Shown here piece after piece: positions 9,679-20,195 of a stretch of DNA of 64,000 nucleotides (within the stretch, counting starts at the first letter, position 1; each line of letters opens with the position of its first letter). Under the pieces are notes generated by a model. That model ran no database searches, had not been told where the DNA came from, and worked only from the letters and a program-made list of their open reading frames with translations. Position numbers and translations under genes: made by a program. Origin of the DNA: Rhizodiscina lignyota (lineage: Eukaryota; Ascomycota; Dothideomycetes; Aulographales; Rhizodiscinaceae); contig ML978126.1 of NCBI GenBank assembly GCA_010015805.1, positions 1,674,001 through 1,738,000 on the forward strand, given 5' to 3'.

Positions 9679-10448
9679 ATGGCTGAAGAATCGAGCATAG
9701 TACATTCGTACTCCGAGTATGTAAGCTCCCTTGTTCAGTCGGGCACCGATAGAAGTTGACGATTCTCAGAGTCGCTATTGAGGCAATCGAGTCGCAGCTG
9801 CTGCCGCCTCATGGGGAAATTGGCAGTGCATCGCGAGATGAGGGCGACAATGCGAGATACAAATTCAAATGGAGCGCGCCAACGCACAAGGCACCCTCTT
9901 GCTGGATTCTGTTTGATGTGATGGTAATTCTCCTCGTAGCCTGCGGCATGTGGGATGTCTCGTCTCGAGCATTCGCTTTCCTGGCTGAAGAGAAGTTAAC
10001 CTACGCCGTCTCGTACAATGGAGCCTTCGAAGCGAAATATGAAAAGCAGCAACCATGCTACTGTGGAGCGACCAGTGCAGAGGCTATGAAGAATGGCTGT
10101 GAATTTGATGAGCTTTCTTTCAGTTGGCTGCCAGCTCTTTGTCGCGACGAGGAGCTGACCGCCGAATTCGCTCGGGTCGGGGAAGGCGGACAATGGCAGT
10201 ATTGGGCGGATGTAAATCGTAGCGAACCACTTTCGCTTGATCTCGTCCGACATGACCCTAAAGCTGTTTACATGAGCCCGGAGTGGCATGTCCAACAATG
10301 CTTCTTCCTCTGGCTGAAGGAGCATCGGATGAAGACGAGGGAGGGCAAATTTTACGATCCAGCCTTCGACACTGACGAGTACATCTTGTACTGCATGGAC
10401 TTGATTGGAGATGGAACGAAGGTCCCAATAATAGCCTCAGGAGACTAG
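9679..10448 (+). CDS. UstYa-like protein with degenerate HxxHC motifs
   Basis: The main exon (9770-10448) aligns by eye with the gene at 8192-8914 throughout: CWILFDVMVILLVACG membrane span, PCYCGATSAEAMKNGC, FDELSFSWLPALCRDEEL, QYWADVNRSEPLSL, SPEWHVQQCFFLWLKEHR, GKFYDPAFD. Both HxxHC motifs are altered: HVQQC and YILYC. No in-frame ATG precedes the conserved part of this exon, so a short first exon is needed. The best in-phase choice is 9679-9707 (ATG, MAEESSIVHS) with a GTACTC donor; the better-looking GTAAGC at 9721 does not keep frame. That model gives 235 residues. Loss of the metal-binding motif suggests a non-catalytic partner or altered chemistry; some family members are known to lack a motif. 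The frame is intact, so it is not an obvious pseudogene. Confidence 0.72.
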
Positions 10449-13400
10449 AGTAGTAGTATGGAGTAAGGCTTATGCGAAATCACGGTGGCAGGCTAGCTCC
10501 TTAGCAGACACACCCTTATATTATTATTAAGAAAGCTGTCTATAGAGGAGAACTCACACTACTTGAAGCTGTTTTCTTGTATATACAGAATCATTTGGTG
10601 TTTAAGTTTTAATCTGGATGCCGCTACGCTTATAAATCAAATTGCAGCGCCTGAAGAGGTTATTAATATATGTATTAATGTTATCCTAAGGGATAAGCTC
10701 TTATAAGTCTTATATAGCTTAAAGTTGTTTAATTGCTTATTTCAAGGTTATTCTTTCTCTTATGCTATTATTTTAATATCTAAGGTCGTCGCTAAAATAT
10801 AGTATTATCGAGACCCTGCAGAAGAATACTCTCTCCGGCGATGAATCTTTCTCAGAAGACGAAGATGCAGAGACGACGCCGGAGTCTGGGATTGGATAAC
10901 TAAGACATGATACCGACGGCGCCGAAGACAAGGACAACACAAAGGGAAGAAGCCGTGGCGGCGGGACGCGTACAGCTTAAACAAGGACGGTCGGATTTGG
11001 AGTACCAGCCCCTACAAAAACAGCCAATTATGGGTCAAGTATCAATATAACAGGAGCCTGGGGCTCAGAATGCGCGGAACGAAGCACGAGAACGTCTGCT
11101 CAGCAGCTGATGGAGAATGTGAGAGCTGTCTCTAGGTGGATGAGTTAATGGAGAAACCGTTGAGGAGAATCTTTGGCTCAGTTAGGATCAGAATTAAGCT
11201 ACTTCATGGCTATTCAATTAAGAGATCCTGATCAAATATCGTCCGTCTTTTGTAGAAACTCATCTACAAACTCCAGAACCGCTGAGCTCTCCGCCAAAGC
11301 TGCAGTATGGCATAATCATCGACTCAGCGCTCAATTGGGCTTGATAGCTTGAATAAAGTTTGCTTGGGGCATGCCATTATTTTCACTCAAGTTCAAAGGC
11401 CACCGAATAGTTTCTATGTAAGGATCTGTTTACAAAGCTCCCCCTAAAATAGCTATATAGTCCAGCATCACAACTACCTACAGATATATCAAATCACAGT
11501 TCTGTACATAATTCCGCTATAACAGATGCTTCACAATCAGCATCCTAGGAAACAGCAGAGCATGCTGTCTATCGTGGCTGAATTTCCACCCAACCTGGGG
11601 CTGGCCACTACCACCCTCACTATCTAGATATGACGAAGGTTTTCTCTGGCGTAGAATTTTGGCCATGTCAGCCTAATGACCCTTGTGTTGAACCTCATTT
11701 CCAGAGCGGAGCTTAAAATCTATTCATGCCATGTGCCTAGTTCTGATAAGCCGCTTAATGTTGTTGTTACCCGTGGAGACATACAATGACACCCAGTCGA
11801 GAGCACTTTAGGGGCTAATTTCAAAGTTTGTTGCTCGATGCTTCACCGTCTGCGATACCTGCCACCCCAACACATTCCCAGAGTGTATACACGACAGCAG
11901 CCAGGCCAAACAAGCTGAGGATCGAGAGGGACTGCTTTCCTTTATTGTATAGCTTCTAGAAGGCGTGAGAATACTAGGAAAGTCTCTGGAGCTTCGCCTA
12001 GTCGTGAAGAATCCGAATCCAATTTTTAGAACCCTGTCGGAAAGCCAGAAGACACACGTAGATCTGCCCGTGCACCTGGCTCCCTCCGTGGCCTTGTACG
12101 GTGACAGTGATGCTTTGGCTTTTGCCGCTCATGGTCATAGCTCCATCTACGTGTAGTGGTGTATAAATACCGCTCTCCCTTCCCCAAATCTTCTTTTCTT
12201 TATTAGTTATCCTATGGCATATGATGAGTTAGTTACTACACGCAAGAGAACATGACTGTTTAGGTCATGTTCTCAGTGCTGAAAACCTTTCGAGCAACTC
12301 TGAGCCACCCTCCAGATGAAACTGGCCTTTGGACTTTTTGTTCATCCTTAGTGAGGCAAACCACAACATCAGATTCCTCGCCCAAGTTTTTTTAGTCTTT
12401 AGCGCGTCCTTCCATGTCAGTATGCCAACTTTTCTTATAACAACCTACGCTGCCGCTCGCCAACTACGGCATTTAACAGTCAAAGCAAAGGTACGTTACT
12501 CTTCTCCTCCCTCCCCCTCTTTTCGGTTTTGTTTTGAACCAACCCTCGCGCTCCCACGACGCGTCATCTAGCATTGTTTTCGCAGCAGAGGAAAGCCTTT
12601 GGTCCTCGGTGAGTTCTCCAGCTTGACGTTCTACTAGCGCAAGCTCATGCAATTGCGATTTCATTTTATCCTCAAGCAACTCTATACTAGCGGAAGTTCA
12701 AAAGGTGAGTGAATGCTCCTATGCCCGGCCGCGATAGACAGACTAACTCGAACTTCCTCAAGAGAGCGCTCTTTCTTCTCCTCCTCCCGCATGCCTCCTT
12801 CCCAGTTGCCTCCTTACAAGCTGCCTCCGCGATCAATAAAACATCTTGTCTTATACTCCTGAGTATCTTCATTGTGCTCAGGGCACTTTCACAAAAAGCT
12901 CATCGGGCATGCATGGGATGCCGTCTTCGCCAGGGTGTTCATGTGTCTGTCCGGCTCGCTGGGGGTTCTTTTGACGTGGTTCCTCAATTCAACAGCGAGT
13001 GGCGCAATGCCGTGAGCAAGATCAATCGCTTTGGCGAAAAGTCTACTCTCTATCTTCAATTTTTTTGACCGGCCATTGGAGACTTGATACTAAGGGCAAG
13101 GCCGCAAGTTCTCGTCGATGGTCGGTCGAGAGCTCAAAATGGACCTTACACCCTTTTCTTTGAACATAGAACTCATCTGCAGACATGAGACACTATATTC
13201 CCTGTGATGTTCGTCTGTGTCTCGGGTTTCACTGCCACCCTATTGAATGGTTCTTTGCCTGCCTTCCTTCATCTTCCTTCATACCCCAGCTTCAACGCGC
13301 AATGAAGGACTTGTGGCCCCCTCTCCCATAGAGTTATGCGTATTCGTCAGAATCGATCAGGCTCCTGAGGCTTGCAAAGCAAGTGCCCATTGCGCCGTGA

Positions 13401-14290
13401 GCAAAATCAACGCCTTTAGTGGCGGCAGTTCACTGCGGTCTCCTGTTTCCACCGGATCACTGCTAAAGTGCCAAGTGGCAGGAATTCCCGCCCCGCAAGG
13501 TCAGAGTGAGTGCGTGTCTTCAACTAGCGATAATACAATTGTGTGTCGGAGAGTCGAGAGATTCGAAGGGCATGCGGAGTAGACGGACTGGAGTAGGCGT
13601 TGGAGGGTCCTGTAGATAGCTTCTTTCCATCAGATCAAATTCAGCTCCAATATGAGCACTTCAAAGAGCAACTCATTCTTTTACGAACTCGTGATGTTAC
13701 AGACTCCACAATCATCGTGACAAAGCCTCCGTACTGGCATGCTCCCGCCGTTCACGCTTCGCAAGCAGAAGCAACCGCAATTGTCATCGTGTGAGCCTCT
13801 GCGACAAGCTAAACAATGATCCCAAGTTGGCGGCAGCACAGCTGGGACCAGGAGACAAAGATAGTTGTGCAGTTATTGGCATCATCAGCCCGCCAGAGCA
13901 GCCTACATTCTGTACTCGATTCTTTCTTATGGGGCCAATGTGCTCTCGCACTGTGCTGCATTTGCGAGCAAAGCATCGGAATCGGACAGCATAAGGCCGC
14001 GGGCATCGCCCAATCGAGCACTGCAGCAGGCCTGTTCTGACGGTCGGAGGCCACTAGCGTGTAAAATCACGGCCACCTTTCCACACTACCTTTTCTCCCA
14101 CAACCACCAACCACCCCAAAACAAAATTCTTCAAAGCTTCTGAGCTGTTACGACTCGCGTCTACCAGCTCATCTTTGAAAGAATAACATCAATCTGGCCT
14201 TACAGCCGTCGATTTCCCCCTCCTTTTCTCTTTCAAGATAGACCGACGCGAAAACCAAGAATACCTCAAGCTCCCAAGCTCCAACCAACA
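10449..14290. other. Gene-poor stretch, partly AT-rich
   Basis: No gene can be supported over 3.8 kb. 10510-10800 is strongly AT-rich and TpA-rich, as in RIP-mutated repeats. 10800-11100 shows an acidic frame fragment (SGDESFSEDEDAE) that soon ends. Around 13000-13040 and 13385-13425 two similar segments encode AVSKIN-like peptides, a faint degenerate duplication. Frames at 12329-12571, 12709-13068 and 13247-13582 lack domains, although 12480-12900 is pyrimidine-rich, like an untranslated leader. Confidence 0.4.
10510..10800. repeat. AT-rich, RIP-like degraded tract
   Basis: Composition drops sharply to AT-rich with many TATA/TTAATA words, unlike the flanks. This is typical of repeat-induced point mutation in ascomycete repeats. 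The original element cannot be identified from what remains. Confidence 0.45.
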
Positions 14291-14581
14291 ATGGCAAAGT
14301 TTTGGAACAAGATCAAAAACTTCTTCAAGAAGCTCAGAAAGGGCAAGAAGGCCAGAGACTACATTGACGACGGCTACGAAGCCCACGACAGCTACGAAGC
14401 CCACGACAGCCACGAAACCCATGACAGCACCAGCGATCATGAAGTCGCCGACTCTAATGTGGTTACCACATATCACATCCAAGCGACAGCTCCAGAGGCG
14501 GTCAGCCAAGCCATCCAAACCGAGTTGCGGCGAATGAACTATGAGTATGACCATGTGCTGTACGACTCGAGAACGACCTGA
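14291..14581 (+). CDS. Small unknown protein: basic amphipathic N-terminus and HD-rich repeats
   Basis: This 96-residue protein starts at an ATG in good fungal context (CAACAATGG) after a long pyrimidine-rich leader. Residues 1-23 (MAKFWNKIKNFFKKLRKGKK) are very basic and amphipathic, like a membrane-surface helix or a nuclear/mitochondrial targeting segment; it is not a signal peptide. Residues about 30-47 hold three 6-residue repeats (YEAHDS, YEAHDS, HETHDS). The C-terminal half (TYHIQATAPEAVSQAIQTELRRM) looks helical. No family is recognised and the neighbours give no hint of function. Confidence 0.55.
   Translation: MAKFWNKIKNFFKKLRKGKKARDYIDDGYEAHDSYEAHDSHETHDSTSDHEVADSNVVTTYHIQATAPEAVSQAIQTELRRMNYEYDHVLYDSRTT
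14379..14428 (+). repeat. 18-bp tandem repeat, about 3 copies
   Basis: The unit TACGAAGCCCACGACAGC occurs twice exactly and a third time with four changes. It encodes the YEAHDS repeats of the small protein at 14291-14581. Confidence 0.85.
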
Positions 14582-15818
14582 ACATTCGGCCACGAACATT
14601 TTCGAGTCGAACGAGTGACTCGCTAGTCTCGTGTTCCAGCCGCGGGGAGGTCAACAAAACAACTTTTCAAAAACATGAACACCTCACATCCACCACTAAC
14701 TTCACCAAGAACCTTGCAAAAGTTTTCTTGAATGATATCACTTGTCTTCTCGTTCTCGTTTTCGATGAAAGCCGTCGTCATGGTTCGAAGCTCGTTGTTT
14801 ACATTGCTGCCGTCACGACTTGATTCTTCGATCTTGGATCATAACATCGGCGTGGCGCGTCCATAGAACGTCGACAACAATGCAATCAGATCTTCAGTCC
14901 TCACTGCTTTCAAGTGCAGCAAACAAGCTATTGAGCTCTGATCTTTCTGAAGCCTAGCTGCTGCAAGATCGGAGCGCCATCTTGGTGACACACATCTTCA
15001 CTCGTCTTCCGGCTCTTCATGATTCAGCTCACCCTGCTACGAGTTCAAATAGTACATGATAGGCATCTTGTTGTCTGCTACGACATATATTGGAAGTCGA
15101 CAAACAAAATCAATCATACGAGATGGACTTGATAAGATTGCGACGACTGAAAAGCTGCTCTGGACTAAGAGATGGGTCAACAGTACGAGAGTCATCAACA
15201 GCTTATGGCCAGATACGAGATTGCAACATTAACATCGACGGCTGAATAGAAAGGAAGTCAAAGAAAAGAGAGAAATGCAAGCACAACTCCATCGCTTCGA
15301 CTTCATCAAGTCTATGGCCGTACGAGAGTCGACGGCGACTGGTCGTTTTTGACTACATCCGCCAAAGCGGTTAGCGAATTGATTGCGTGGACGCGGAAGG
15401 TCCATATCCAGGTGCTGGAATGTTAACCGGCTTTCCTTTCGAGCATCTTCAAGATGCACCCTCTCCTGACTTTGGGCCTCATGGCCTGGGGCCATCGGCT
15501 CTGCTCGCGAAGCCCTTGCGCTACCCTACGCTGGTTACCCTCCAGCTCTCCCACCAGGTCCTCTGGGCCAGTTCTTCAACTTCCGAGAGCCACCCAACGC
15601 CGGCGTTCGATGCTACGCGCCAGGAGCTGCCGTGAATCAAGAGGATATGACAAATCAGCTGCACAATCCTTCGGCCACTGAACTCTTCAAGACCTGAACT
15701 CGGTAAGCATCATGTTTTCCTGCCTTGTCGCGAACTCGGCTGATACTATTACTTCTAGTGACTCCTGAGGACGGATGGCTCCTGTTAGCTCGGCAAAGCT
15801 GGCAAGAAGCTCCATCGT
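14582..15818. other. Stretch without a supportable gene
   Basis: A plus-strand frame at 15387-15635 and an overlapping frame (about 15500-15690, with EALALPYAGYPPALPPGP) both look faintly protein-like (Pro/Gly-rich), and a GTAAGC...TCTAG intron-like segment follows at 15706-15760. They may be upstream exons of the gene at 15819, but I could not join them in phase. Confidence 0.35.
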
Positions 15819-16428
15819 ATGACAAATCGGAACACCACCACTGCCGGCGCAGAATATGTCTGGTGGATATATGAGAAGGGTGAATGGCCTGAGCACGGGC
15901 AAGCTGCCATGGAAGCTCCAGCGTACGACAAGTCAGAGGAAGAGTGGCATCGGGAGCACTCTGTCTCAGATGTCCCGGATAACCAGCTCTTTGACCATTT
16001 CCATTACGCCGCCCAGGGACACTCCGCCGGGGTTATTCAAAGCATCGTTCGTCGCGCGGTATGTTGAACTTCCTTTTTCCCAGAGCCTTTGCTTCGATGA
16101 TTACAACATCACACGAGCTCCACTGTAGCGAGCCATTTGGCTTGCCATGATGACGCGGACTCAATTCCGCGAAGAACAGATATCTGACCCTGAAGCACTC
16201 TTCCGACTCCTGCCAAAGCAATTGTATGCATCCGAACGAAGACTGACGTGTCGTGACACAGATATGTCGCCCTCAGAAGCGTCTTAAAGCCGAGGTATCG
16301 TTTGCAGCACGGTACGTTAATTTCCATTTTTATGTCCCCAGCGATTGAATGATGCACAACCCTGAATGCTACAATAAACGCCAGAGTCAACCACAGCACT
16401 AGCTCGAGTTACCCGCAAGCTTGCTTGA
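15819..16428 (+). CDS. Small multi-exon unknown protein
   Basis: Four exons can be joined in phase: 15819-16058, 16129-16223, 16262-16311 and 16385-16428, giving 142 residues from an ATG (MTNRNTTTAGAEYVWWIYE). Donors GTATGT, GTATGC and GTACGT and acceptors TAG/CAG are all regular, and the joined exons read smoothly (IVRRA-RAIWLAMMTRTQF; FRLLPKQL-YVALRSVLK). No domain is recognised. More 5' exons are possible: the sequence just upstream encodes a near copy of EAPAYDKSEE in another frame, suggesting a small internal duplication. I rate the model as plausible but unproven. Confidence 0.42.
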
Positions 16429-19400
16429 TGAGGTTTTGAGGACGGCTATTGCTGGACGAAGAGGACTAAAAATCTGATCATGAACAACTGATTTTCAATC
16501 TTTCCCTCTTCTTTAAACCAAACGAATGTGCTTCCATTCAGTCGCTAATGCTTTGGGTGAACCAGGACTTGTCTCTTGAGCAACGGTCGACGACTTTCGG
16601 ATGCATCTCGTTGTCACGGTACATGCTGCACATTCCCTCTTGCTGACTCGATCCTTGGGTGATGTGCAACCAACTGCACCATCTCCATATAAGCGCCGCA
16701 TTAGTGTGTCGTTTAGCATCAGCAATACTGCCAAGCCGTGCTGGACTTGTATGAACAGGCTCATCCGCGCATTCGTTTCGATCTCTTTCATCGAACTCGT
16801 TGATGCTCATTCGCTAACGGTGGCGTCCGACAGGTCACCCATCTGGATCATCTGGATCATCAGCTGCGAACCCCAAGTACGTTGTGCTTCCTGCTCCTCT
16901 TCCCTCGATCATCAAATGATTACAACCCTATTCCCTATAGGCGGTAGCTGGGTTTGCGACTGGGGCTTTGCTCCAGGCCACGAACAAGCACGCCATGAGG
17001 GACGTAGAACAGATATCTGACCCGCATTTTCATCCAACCCTCATCCACTAAAATTACTTGTCAGGACCAGGTTGTTAACATACTCGTCGAGATCAGGACG
17101 CGTACATTCGTCACAGCACATACGGTGTCAGTCGATGACCAAAAGGTCCGTCGGACAGTCTTTTTGTCTTCGTCTTTCACCTCGCCATGATTATAAACAA
17201 AGTTGTGGAGCATTTCCAGGCAGCATCGGTTTGGTCGGAGTTTTACCCGGGACTCACAATCTCTAAGGTTTAACACAAGCAATCCCATGTTGCCGCAATG
17301 ATAACATGTAGATGGAACATCTGAGCGGAGCTTTCTTTCTCATTTTGTTGGGCCGGAGAACTTGCTCTCGACAGGATGCTGACAATCTGGGGTGGCAGGA
17401 TTCACACATCCGTCGCGGCACTCCCGTCCATGGCGCCGAGGCATGTTGTCCATGCGCCTACGCGCCATCCGGTTGCAGGGTAGTGGGTGCCAAAATGGCA
17501 ACGCGGTTCCTGTACATATCCATGCAGTATTGGTTTCGGAGGTTGCCTGGCGCCTTGGAACCGAAAAGCTATGCCGGATCCATACTGATCGAAGGCAGCC
17601 TTTAACTTGGTCGTACTCTCTCGTATGTCGCCCACACCGCAAGCTCCGAGTATTGTTCGATTGCTGTTGTAGTTTCTTTTTGCCTACTTGCGCCAGTGAC
17701 AAACCCAGACCTCGACATTGATGAGTGCTGCAGCATTCCCTGAAGCCTTTGGTCGGGCTCTCGTGGGACAGTATTCTCTTGCTGGCCAACCAAGCTCATG
17801 AGCAAAGAAGCAGTGTCTACTGAACCGCACATTCCTTCACCTCTTTCAAGACAAAGGATCGGCTAGTATTGGGTCACTAACGTTTGGAGTGTGCAGGATT
17901 CATCCGTCGCAGTGTCCTCGTGGTTGGTCCGAATGGCGACCGATCGCTCTAAGACCATTCGCAACCGAAGCTGATACCATCCATTATATGGGGTTGGTGT
18001 CGCAGCCTCGCAAAGGCTGATAACACGGCGCAGACAAGGCTCGATTATCGACCTGGAAAGAAGCTTCCACAACTGAGCGGCGGAAGCGATCCACTCTTTG
18101 AAAGAATAAGACAGGGAGGAACCCGTCAGCAACCAAGCTTTCTGGATGCGTTTCGAATCGCATTAGCACCACATCATCGGCGGTGCTAATCTGCGCGGTC
18201 GGAGGTTGTCAACGCAGTCGTTCAGCTTCATGCGTCTCTCACAGTGTGCAGGTGAGCTCCCGTTTTCTGACGCTAGTGGAAAGTAATATGATCTCACAAG
18301 TTTGAAGCTTTTCAGGCTCTACTTGTTGGCTTGCGGGTGGTATTGTGGTATACCGGAGTTGAGGGAGATGAGTGGGTACTGGGGAGCTGGTGACCGTGCC
18401 GCATCAGAGGCTCAAGAAACGTCGAGGAAATCATCCGAGGTTGACGAGTTGCGCAATATCATCGTCATTAGTTTCTTCCAGGGTGATCGCAGGGCCTCTA
18501 TCGCGTTGTTGCTACCGCCGCCGCTGGGTGAGGTTTCGCCTTTGAGGTTTCTTTGAGGTGCAACTGCAGCCTTCACGTGACGGTGGCGCGTTGCGCTCGT
18601 TCGAAAAGGGCATGAGCGCCATTGGAGGCATATGTGAAGAAGGCTTGAAGAGAGTCTAATCGGTTCTGAGATGCATTGGCGACGTTGCTGTGATGGACGG
18701 AGGAGGGCGGTTGGCCGAGAAGTTCAAGTTGAGGTCGGACGAAGTTTGAAATGTGGCGCTTCAACACGAAACAATGCTCCTCCGGAGCACCGGCGGCCAA
18801 CTATCAGGCTTAGAAACATCTACAAAATTGTGTGATAGCATTTGAGCACCATACCATTAAATTAAGCACCGTCCGAAGCAAACTACACTTTTGATTGTGG
18901 GACAGAAGTGCATGAGTGAGCTTCCGCGACAAAGCCGCAAAGCACACCGCCAAGCCTGAACATCAACCTTGCTCTATAAATAGAACATGAGCCCAAAGAG
19001 CGGATTCTTTTTGTTAATTTCCTCTGAGCTTGTTCTAGATAGCAAAGGCTCGACATTGCGCATGTCATAAAGCACTTTGACCTCCATGTCGTCGTGGTAG
19101 GCCTTTCAGTTTCGTCTAAATCAACTTTCTCTGTGATTTCACATTGAGCACTTGAACCGGAGCACATATTCCTGCGAAGTAGTAGCACTTTACCACCCAG
19201 ACTTTTAGGTACGTTAATAATATTCAGTATCTCCTTCTGCGCTTCCATTTTCTGTATATAATCTCTTCTCCGCTCACAAGTAATTGAATATCTAAATAAA
19301 TGACATCTATCTGTGCCTCTTTAACCCTAACCCTAACCCTGTCTGGCTGCCGTTGCCAATAGTGATCTGAGGAGACTTGCGTCTTCTTTGCATGTCCAAA

Positions 19401-20195
19401 AATTTTTAGGTTGGAAGACTTAGAACAGAGCTCTACTACCTCTGCATCATCGGGGGTTGCCGACTGGGATGGTGATTCAATTTCTACCTCAGTCTCCACA
19501 TCTACTCTGACAGACCAGCAAACGTAGTGAATAACTTTCTAGAATGATGGTATTAACTATACGTCTTCTAGGATCTTCCAAGCAAGCAAAAGCAACTGTC
19601 GTTCTCAAAGCGTATTGGATTCATGCAGTCAGGCCCCTCAATGGCGGAGCCGTCTCGGCGAGACAGTTATCAATGAGCGCTTGTCCTCTACCGTCCCAGT
19701 CTCTCCTCTCTTGACATCCTTTATCTACATGATGTAACAATCTCACTCTTGAAGCTCAAAGAGTAAGATCGTCCGTGTATAATGTCAAATATCGGCTCTT
19801 CTCTGGAGCCGCCTTGGTCTTTGTTGGCTTCCGCATGGGGTATGAAGCTCGGCTCTCGCATTCGCATTTATTCACGCTCGATCCAAGCCCAATGCCGTTA
19901 TGCCCGCACGGCACGCGCCCCATCCGACCAGCCTTGTGCACGAGTTGTGCATCTTTGCCAGAATTGTGCACCTGCTGCTTTGGAAGACGCTCCCGAGCCC
20001 TGTTTGCAGTCCTTTATATATGGGAAAGTGGTCGCACCGTACGATGCGGCTCGAATTCAAGCATTTTCGCAGGGATCGAGAAACGGCGACACAAGAGAGC
20101 AAGCGGACAAGTGAACGAGCGTCTGACGGGCCCCGAGCTCGCACCGTACCCGCTTGTGCTTGCCCTTGCCCTACTCCACGTGCTCTCGCGACAAA
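16429..20195. other. Gene-poor stretch
   Basis: Many short frames overlap on both strands (16601-17020 plus, 17402-17635 and 17602-17832 minus, 18883-19248 and 19224-19499 minus). Pieces look protein-like (minus strand: GDIRESTTKLKAAFDQYG; plus strand near 16730: AVLDLYEQAHPRIRFDLFH), but none can be extended into a gene with confidence. A telomere-type tract lies at 19322-19340, and the last 200 bp carry the promoter of the transporter gene. Confidence 0.4.
19322..19340. repeat. Interstitial telomere-type repeat (CCCTAA)n
   Basis: The sequence reads TAACCCTAACCCTAACCCT, three units of the TTAGGG complement used at most filamentous ascomycete telomeres. It sits inside a gene-poor region about 0.9 kb upstream of the transporter gene at 20196. 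Confidence 0.85.

Noticed and set aside
14189-14599. Minus-strand frame with GFVAVV repeats
   Set aside because: It is the antisense image of the 18-bp coding repeat at 14379-14428; the plus-strand frame has the good start context.
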